A stretch of DNA of 14,492 bases from Flammula alnicola (lineage: Eukaryota > Basidiomycota > Agaricomycetes > Agaricales > Strophariaceae): NCBI GenBank assembly GCA_015499995.1, contig JADNRV010000751.1, positions 1-14,492 of the forward strand. Direction: 5' to 3'. The notes under the pieces are model-generated. The model was not told the origin of the DNA, ran no database searches, and worked only from the letters and a program-made list of their open reading frames with translations. Made by a program: the position numbers and the translations under genes. Positions 8,293-14,492 of this stretch are shown here, in pieces (within the stretch, counting starts at the first letter, position 1; each line of letters begins with the position of its first letter).

Positions 8293-10603
8293 TCAAGCAG
8301 TGGACATTTCAACATCCCTAGAACGATTTTTGAAGTCGTTGTTGATGTTAACAAGCAGATTCAAGATGAGCTCCGCGTGCCGCTTGCGCTCCTCCTGCGG
8401 TATGTCCTTGGTGCGGTCGAGCTCTATACGTCCAATCTTGTGCGACAAGTCGTCCGAGTCGGGTGAGCGTCCACCGCCCGAGGCGATGGAGTGGATGCTC
8501 GGCAGAAACGTCGTCTGCGTGAGCGGCGACGAGTGCGTCGAGCTCGGCGTCGACTCACGCGAGGGCGGCGACGGCGACCGGTACAGCTTATTCAGCGGCG
8601 GAAGCTTGTACTGAATATCGCCCTCCTCCACGAGGAGCGGGTACAGCGAGCCCGGCTTGGACAGTGCCGAGGTCGATGCGGGCGCGGACGTCGACCCATG
8701 CTTCCGATGCAGCGCCAGTGGCAGTTTGGGCTCGACCGGCTGCGGGCGGTCCGGTAGCGGCAGCGTGGGCACGGACTTGAGCGGGATGATGGGCCGCATG
8801 GCCTTGCTCATGTACTCTGGTGGGGCGAGGTGGGCGACGGCGGGTGCGCCGCGCGAGGGGCGCAGGTAGTCAAAGGTGTCGGGCATGGACATGGGCACCT
8901 GGGGCGGCGTTGTCGTGACGGGCGTCGACACCGTCGAGTGAGGCGAGCTGCTCTCCAACGGGGGCGTCGGGTGGTGGTAGTGCTGCCCTGAGAAGGAATT
9001 AGACGCAGGCGCGTACTTATTGGGGTTGGACTGGCGACGATCGTTGTTGCCCTGCTGATAGTCATTATAGCCCATCGTCGGCTCGTTCATGCCCGTGTAC
9101 ATAGTGCTGTACTGGGTCTGCTGCTGCTGCTGCTGCTGGACCGACGAACGCGACGAGGAATAGTTGGTGTACTGCGGTGCGCTGTTGCCATACTGATGGT
9201 CTGAATAATTAGTGTTGGCGCCTGGCATGCCCGGCATACCTGTGAGCCCGAGTTGACTCAGGTGCGTAGGATCAAAGTATGACTCGGTTGAATTGAAGGT
9301 GGGCTGTGCTGCTGCTGCTGCTGCTGCTGCTTGTTGGCGAGCGTTGACGCCGGAGACATCGCGTCCAAGGGTAACAAGAAACTCGTTGACGGCGGCAAGC
9401 TCCTCTGGAGTGCGGATGTCAAGCGAGACGGAACGAGGATTAAAGTTTGAAGAAGGGTGGTGGCCAGCGTTCTGTTGGTAAGCGAGATTGTTCAAACGCT
9501 CCGCCATACCTGATGACAGATATTAGATGCATGGATTGCAAAGCTAGATGGAAACTAACGAGGGTCATAAGATGGGGTGACGCGACGTTTTTTCATGTCA
9601 GTGAAAAAGTCGTCTACGTTATAATCATGGCCACGCTTAGAACCGGTAGGTACAGGGCCGGGGTCATTCCTGAGGACGTCCCAGGAAGGAAGAGACTGGC
9701 TCTGCATAAATATATCATGTGAGGAGGGGTGGTGATGGTGGGACTGCGGATGGGCGGAAGGATGGCCTAATTCTGGAGAAGGTGTGGGTAAGAGAGCAAA
9801 ATGTGCAGCTTTTAGTACAGGTTGAGTGACTAGTGGCGACGGGACGCAAATGGAGGAAAGACGCACCTTCGGAGGGAGAGGAAGAAGAATGAGACATTGC
9901 CCTTGGAGGTGGGGCTCTGAGACCCGCGATAGATGATGCGGACTTGATAGGAATTTTGTTATCGGAGGTCCTTGGGGCAGAATCACCGCGCACACGAGAG
10001 ACATAGGTGGGATCAGCGACAGTGACAGCTTTAGAGTGTTTATGTTGCTGATGGTGTTCTTCGGTATGAATCTTCTCGTGCTTCTTCAAGTCTTGGGGTC
10101 GCTTGAAAGATTTCTTGCAGATCTAATCAAGAGGATAAATATAAAAGAGGACGTGACGGGGGGAAGTCTAGTCACCTCGCATACGTGGGGCTTAAGCGGT
10201 GTGTGCACTGGAACAAGGAAAATAATTAGAAATTGCTGCGGAACGGAAAACGGAAGAGATAGGTTAGGTTACCTCTGAGGTGGCTGGTGATATGGTCCCG
10301 CTTTGCGCAAGTAGTTCCGCAGTCCTTCCACTTGCAGGTAAGACAGAGATTGTTTGTGCTCTTTCTGCCGATGTGGTCATTGCAGAGGTGGTTGTAGAGT
10401 GTTTCAGGGTCGGCAAAGTGCAGTGTGCAGTCCTGCCAGAGACAGTTGTGCTGTTGGTCTGAGAGAGAGGGAGTACCGGGAGGGGGAGAGTTGGAGTCAG
10501 CGGGGTTAGTGGCGGGAGAAGCAGAGGGAGAGGGGGGAAGAGGAGGAGACATTGTACTGTAGTTGTAATTCCAGAACGGGGGATGGAGATTCGGTCGCGA
10601 CAT
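8293..10603 (-). CDS. RIM101: PacC/Rim101 pH-responsive zinc-finger transcription factor
   Basis: Five exons: 10603-10273, 10207-10176, 10122-9867, 9772-9560 and 9509-8293, joining in phase to 682 residues. Three C2H2 fingers are seen: C54/C59/H72/H77, C90/C95/H108/H112 and C120/C123/H136/H140. They carry the PacC-specific text [21 protein letters not shown] and [18 protein letters not shown] conserved basic-acidic block, [19 protein letters not shown] (252-270), follows. The rest is Ser/Pro/Gln-rich with Ala8 (338-345) and Gln7 (402-408). A YPLL motif (567-570) fits the YPX(L/I) motif recognised by PalA/Rim20. A charged C-terminal helix contains [13 protein letters not shown]. Family knowledge: alkaline pH triggers proteolysis via the Pal/Rim pathway, and the truncated factor binds GCCARG. 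The start may instead be ATG 10552 if a leader intron at 10642-10557 is spliced. The exon-4 acceptor (CTCCAG, 9773) has an alternative at AAAAG, 36 bp upstream. Confidence 0.93.
9118..9138 (-). repeat. (CAG)7 microsatellite encoding polyglutamine in Rim101
   Basis: Seven perfect CTG units on the plus strand read as seven CAG glutamine codons in Rim101 (residues 402-408). A pure single-codon run, unlike the mixed codons around it, points to slippage expansion and probable length variation between strains. Confidence 0.9.
9308..9331 (-). repeat. (AGC)8 microsatellite encoding polyalanine in Rim101
   Basis: Eight perfect GCT units on the plus strand. On the coding strand the run is AGC-type, read in the frame GCA, giving eight alanines (residues 338-345) after two glutamines. 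It has the same trinucleotide class as the nearby (CAG)7 run but is read in another frame. Length variation between alleles is likely. Confidence 0.9.
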
Positions 10604-11330
10604 GATTGTTTTAAACCAAAGATTTTCTGCCAAGCGACTTACCGATCGATGAAGGCCAAGACAAAGCCAAGAGTCTCTTGGCCCATGCCGTCCCGTAAAT
10701 AGACCCCAATCACTCTGCAATTAAATAAATACGAACTGTCCGGGGTCTGCCAAGCATTTCCCTTCCTCCGATGTCGGCACGGAACCCGTCCGGCTTGTCT
10801 GTTATAATTTCAGTCCTCCTCCTCCTCCTTGGCTCCCTTGGCTGTCTTCCAATTATTCAGAGCCATTCTCACCACCATAAATAAACAGATATTTCCCTCA
10901 CAGGCCTCTTGCAATCGGCTGAATATTTTGTCCATTTCGGCACTTCCGTTCCCAATGTCCGACTTACTCAGGGCGTCATCAGATCCTATATGGAGATACC
11001 ATCACCTAACCCTGCCGAATCCTTGGCAGGATTTGGCTACGTTCTCTTGGCGGATGAACTGCAAGAGCCAAGCACAAAGGACCTGCATTGCCTTGCAACT
11101 CAGTCCTCCATATCCTAATAGTAATATCCCCCTACGTACTCTATACATACTCGCTCTTGGTCAACCGAACCTGCCCTACACAAGCAACTCTTTATTCTGC
11201 AATTCATACACGATATCTCTGTACAGCGCGCAACAATCATCACCTACATAGCACCCATGCGGTAACCATAATTCATATCCAGTCATCTGGTACAAAGAGT
11301 ATCATAGTTTAGACCCGGAAAATCCAATCT
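10604..11330. promoter_or_regulatory. Rim101 upstream region and light-chain 3' region
   Basis: 727 bp between the Rim101 start and the myosin light-chain stop; both genes are on the minus strand, so this is Rim101 promoter and leader plus the light-chain terminator. It holds ten GCCAAG sites (listed separately). A minus-strand TATTTATTTAATT run at about 10721-10733 is a candidate core promoter or, with its TTGCAG end, a leader splice acceptor. A GTAAGT donor at 10642 suggests a leader intron. A plus-strand open frame crosses 10829-11251 but starts with TTG and shows no family signature. Confidence 0.6.
10629..11072. promoter_or_regulatory. Array of ten PacC/Rim101 core binding sites (GCCAAG)
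   Basis: GCCAAG on the plus strand at 10629, 10655, 10666, 10749 and 11067, and its complement CTTGGC at 10677, 10828, 10837, 11022 and 11046 (first base given). This is ten sites in 444 bp, where about 0.2 would be expected by chance at equal base use. Three are extended to TGCCAAG, a preferred PacC form (10629, 10749, 11022). The sites lie directly upstream of the gene for the factor that recognises this sequence, so autoregulation is the natural reading. Sites 10655, 10666 and 10677 are exactly 11 bp apart. The motif match is seen; binding is inferred. Confidence 0.75.
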
Positions 11331-12048
11331 TTATAGTGTATTTTCAGCCTCGTCGGCATCATTAACACGCAGAACCTTGACCCATTCGCGATAGTTGAAG
11401 TTACCCTGTCTATCCGTGAATGGTCCTTTCAGTAGCCTGTCCATCTGCACCCAAGATAATCAGTAAAAACCCAGCACCAATTACAGCTCTTCATACCTCC
11501 TGCTCGTCCATTCGCTCCCCAACTTCACTTAGCCACTTCTTCATCTCGTCCACCCTCACCATACCCGAATCGTTCTCGTCAAACGACCCAAACGCCTCCA
11601 AAAGCTCCGCCTCGGTGTCAAACTCAAACAGACGCTCGCTCATCATCGTAAGAAACATCGTAAAGTTGATGCCTCGGTCCGTAGACGCGTCCTCATACGA
11701 CGACGTCCTATTGTGTGTACCCGGCCGCGCACTCAACAGATCGTCCATCATTTGCTTCGAAGGCGAGATCCCTGCGTAGTCCTTGGTCATTGGAAGGACG
11801 CGCCAGAAAGGAATAAGGAAACTCCACCCACCCAGACTCGCAAAGATCTCCTTCAAATCACTCTCGTTAACCCATCCATCCTTGTCATGATCGACAAGCT
11901 GGAACGCTTCTTTGAACTGCTGGATCTGTGGCGCTTGGAACAGCGAGAACACCCCAGAAGGCTCCCTCCGTGCTCGGGACTTTTGTGCCTTCGTGAGCGG
12001 TTTCGTCGGTGTGGGGTTGGGAGACAGGTAGTCAGGATACCGCGACAT
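11331..12048 (-). CDS. Myosin regulatory light chain (Rlc1-like, EF-hand)
   Basis: Three exons: 12048-11832, 11771-11497 and 11444-11331, giving 201 residues. Introns are 11831-11772 (60 bp, GTGGGT...CGCAG) and 11496-11445 (52 bp). After a basic N-terminal stretch, ARREPSGVFSLF (S31) aligns with the phosphorylated serine region of myosin-II regulatory light chains. EF-hand loop DHDKDGWVNESD (53-64) has the metal-ligand residues and is followed by LKEIFASLG. INFTMFLTMM and, at the end, the family hallmark GPFTDRQGNFNYREWVKVL follow. It would bind the second IQ motif of a myosin-II heavy chain and act in the cytokinetic ring and at septa. Intron 1 is a multiple of three without stops, so retention would add 20 residues; it is treated as an intron because the family has no insertion there. 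The 37-residue last exon would be missed by a simple open-frame call. Confidence 0.9.
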
Positions 12049-13139
12049 TCTTCTCGTCTTTAGTGCGATGCGGGACTGAATACTACTGAGAGAATTGTCT
12101 AGACGCCTCGCCTCTCAAGCTGAGTTCTAGAGTCCTTGACTTTCACGGGAGATCGTGAACCTGACGCAATCGCGGTGGGCTCGTTTAGAGTATGTTGTGG
12201 CTTCGCACTGTTCAGTGGACGATCGAAGGTGGCTAGGTTTGTGTTTGTGTCAATCAACCGCATCATGAATGTTTCAATAGAGCTTCGATTGTGGCAGTGC
12301 AGAATTAACCGCAATCTCTGTCCACAACTCCGGTGTTCTGATAGGTTTCAATACCCCGACGATTTCGCTCTGGCGAGAGCAACGCTCTCAGATAGTACTC
12401 ACTGTCCTTTCGATGACACGAAACTTGGTTCGCGCGATGCCGCTGCACATTTAACAGCCGACTGCGAACTCACTGCTATTACTCCGAAACCTCGCAAGAC
12501 ACAAATAGCTTTCACTTCACGGCGGAATTCCTCGTGCAATTCGCGATTAATACCAGGATCGACACTAGGAATCAATATTCAATAAAATACATCGCGTCCC
12601 ACGAACTGAGGGTATATCCCAGCCTTCCTGCTCTATTCTTCCTGACCCACTCGTATTGCGACTCTGGACCCCGCTGTAAATCCGTACGAAGGACAGGAAA
12701 TTAGAACCCAGATATATAGGATCCAGTGGTATGGGTTGATACAGACGAAAAGATCGTGTGCAGGAAGCACAGAGTATACATCCTGACTACGACCACATCG
12801 CATCGCCCAACAGTCATGATTACTGCCACTCTAGATCAATCGCCCATTCGATTACCTTGGATAATCCGCGGAAATTCACACGAAATCAGACGGTTTCATT
12901 TCAGTCCCAGACCCTAATTCACTCCAGTTACGTCCATTTATCTCCTAGATAATTCAATAGCGATTGTTTACCTTGGACAGATAGGCATAAGTACTTCATT
13001 ACTGGGGGGTAATACAGGGTACGGTCATATGTATCATGAGGATGAATGGCAACATACGTCACGGTAAACAGACTGTACCCCACACGAGCGTCGACAACAG
13101 GTTAGAGTAAAAAAAAATTGTTGGACATTGGATTGCCCT
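12049..13139. other. Gene-free stretch: light-chain promoter and SDR 3' region
   Basis: About 1.1 kb between the start of the light-chain gene and the stop of the SDR gene, both on the minus strand. I find no exon with family signatures on either strand. The longest open frame (plus, 12136-12585) starts at TTG and has a composition with no recognisable motif. Other details are an AATAAAA run near 12580, a TATATA at about 12713, and an A9 run at 13109-13117 (T9 on the minus strand, just past the SDR stop), which may help 3' processing. Confidence 0.45.
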
Positions 13140-14194
13140 TTACTTTCTCTGTGAGAACCTCCTCCACAGATGGAGCAAGACCAATCCCCTGGGCAGCCAC
13201 TTGAACAGCGCAAACAAGCCCGAGCTCCCGCCCAGTGTCATATACCGCGGCGGGTTCTTGCGCAGCGCGCTCGACACGACCTTCACTGCGAACGCCTGGC
13301 TCGGCATGCTACCCGCGCCTTGGCTCAAGTTGATGCGCCTGATGATGTCGGGCAGGTACTCGGCATAGAGAGTATCAGGCGCGAGGGCGAACCGCGTCGT
13401 CCCGTTGGCAGCGATGTTGGACTGGACTCCGCCCGGGGAGACGTGCAGAACCGAGATGCCTAGCGGCTTGAGCTCCATGAAGAGCACCTCGCTGATGCTG
13501 GTGACAGCGGCTTTCGAGGCGCAGTAGACACCGTTCCATGGGGTCGCGCTGTAGAACAAGCGACGCGTAGCACAGAGTCAGCCAGGGAATTTTTTACAAT
13601 AAACAATACAGAAGGTGGGGAGGGGTGGGATTTCATGAAGCACGAATACGTACATTTCTCCGACAATCGATCCAATGTTGACGATGGTTCCCGATTTTTG
13701 CTTTGCCATGATGGGAGTAACGGCTCTGCAGACCCGCAGAATGGCAAATACATTAGTTTCAAAGGCTTGTCTGACGGACTCTATGGGTTGTTCCACGATA
13801 GGTCCTTATAGATAGAACAAATTGTTCGTGAATGAAGTTCTAGCGTTTTGAGAGTTCTCGGACGCAACACACCTGGGGCGATAACTCCAGCATTATTCAC
13901 GACTACATCTATCTTGCCCTCTTTCTCCACGATGTGTTCGAGCACTTTAGAGACACTTTCATCACTGTTCACATCGAGAGTGAGCTTCTCGACGGTTTCA
14001 TCCTTGAAGTCTGCAATTGTTTCAACCTTCCGAGATGTGGCATAGACTTTGCACCCCTGACGGGCGAACTCTTCACAGCTGAAACAAGTATGACGAATTG
14101 TCAATAAAGCTTCCTCACTAGCTAAACTTTATACGTACAGAGAATAGCCAATCCCTCCAGTAGAGCATCCCGTAACTAAAACAACGCGGGACAT
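13140..14194 (-). CDS. Short-chain dehydrogenase/reductase, Ayr1-like
   Basis: Four exons: 14194-14139, 14078-13873, 13804-13654 and 13548-13140, joining to 273 residues. Introns are 60, 68 and 105 bp; intron 2 ends with the less usual AAG. It is a classical SDR: nucleotide-binding TGCSTGGIG (8-16), NNAG (80-83), and tetrad residues N105, S133 (VNIGSIVG), Y146 and K150 (YCASK). A basic residue after strand two (TSRK, R35) favours NADP(H). The PWNGVYCASKAAV segment and overall length resemble fungal Ayr1-type enzymes, which reduce 1-acyl-dihydroxyacetone phosphate in the ER and on lipid droplets; other carbonyl substrates are possible. A hydrophobic C-terminal stretch (LFALFKWLPRGLVLLHLW) ending in basic residues (RRFSQRK) would suit membrane or lipid-droplet attachment. 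The first exon is only 56 bp and carries the glycine-rich motif. Confidence 0.88.
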
Positions 14195-14492
14195 AGCCTT
14201 GAAGAGGTGTCAGAGCTGACGAGTAGCTAGTGTTGGAACTGGGTGTTCCGAGTCCTAACGATAGCAACCCTGGGCTTCTTGCCGCTATATATGTACGCGT
14301 ACACCACACACCACACAAATATATCGCTCGCTTGCTTCGGGAAATTAAGTGGAATGACACCGACAGTGAAGGATTACTCGGTGCATACCGTACACTGGCA
14401 TCGTGGCATGGCTGTTGACTCTGTAAAATATGCATTTCTTCTACCCTGCCCGCTCATGTCGTAGAGTACATGGCATCCGTATGCTCGTTAGT
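14195..14492. promoter_or_regulatory. Promoter region of the SDR gene
   Basis: Upstream of the minus-strand SDR to the window edge. A TATATAT element at 14286-14292 lies about 95 bp before the start codon. It directly abuts the 10-bp palindrome GTACGCGTAC (14293-14302), which contains ACGCGT, the MluI cell-cycle box core. A short ACC/ACA repeat (14301-14317) follows. No exon of a further gene is supportable before the edge. Confidence 0.45.

Noticed and set aside
8491..9065. Arginine-rich frames overlapping the Rim101 last exon
   Set aside because: They come from the GC-rich repetitive coding sequence read in other frames; the Rim101 frame is the one with family motifs.
10829..11251. Plus-strand open frame of 140 codons upstream of Rim101
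   Set aside because: It starts at TTG, has no domain or conserved motif, and overlaps the PacC-site array; it is best read as non-coding promoter and 3' sequence.
12136..12585. Plus-strand open frame of 149 codons in the gene-free stretch
   Set aside because: It begins at TTG and lacks recognisable motifs, paired exons or coding-like composition. It could be a chance frame; transcript data would settle it.
14118..14435. Minus-strand frame of 105 codons across the SDR start
   Set aside because: It reads the SDR first exon in a different frame and lacks motifs; the SDR frame has the TGCSTGGIG signature.
1..14492. tRNA, rRNA or secondary-metabolite gene cluster
   Set aside because: No GTTCRANYC B-box with a fitting cloverleaf was found, and the genes are unrelated housekeeping or regulatory functions without cluster enzymes.

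Overview
This window looks like nuclear chromosomal DNA of a filamentous basidiomycete, most likely a mushroom-forming Agaricomycete. Its genes are cut by many short introns (about 48-105 bp, mostly 50-65) with GTRNGT-type donors and YAG acceptors. The recognisable proteins are eukaryotic or fungal families: Rrb1/GRWD1, TAF1, PacC/Rim101, myosin regulatory light chain, an Ayr1-like SDR and a fungal MGST3-type MAPEG protein. All CDS entries span start to stop including introns; exon coordinates are in the evidence and were built by hand from splice signals, reading phase and family knowledge. No transcript data or searches were available.

Layout. 1-177 (-): first two exons of an MGST3-like membrane protein, running off the left edge. 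178-693: shared divergent promoter. 694-2374 (+): Rrb1/GRWD1, a WD40 ribosome-assembly protein, 4 exons. 2495-about 3738 (-): an unrecognised, spliced, probably nuclear protein, convergent with Rrb1 and divergent from the next gene. 4076-7943 (+): TAF1, the largest TFIID subunit, 14 exons, including one GC-AG intron. 7944-8292: convergent 3' region with a 22-bp tandem duplication. 8293-10603 (-): the PacC/Rim101 pH-response zinc-finger factor, 5 exons. 10604-11330: its upstream region, which holds ten copies of the PacC core site GCCAAG. 11331-12048 (-): myosin regulatory light chain, 3 exons. 12049-13139: a gene-free stretch. 13140-14194 (-): short-chain dehydrogenase, 4 exons. 14195-14492: its promoter.

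The genes do not form a pathway or cluster. Rrb1 serves ribosome assembly, TAF1 Pol II initiation, Rim101 ambient-pH transcription, the light chain actomyosin/cytokinesis, and the SDR and MAPEG proteins lipid or redox metabolism. I saw no mobile element, tRNA, rRNA or CRISPR. The most striking non-coding signal is the dense, partly helically phased PacC-site array upstream of the PacC gene itself, which suggests strong autoregulation. I found no evidence of a wholly new multi-gene system here.
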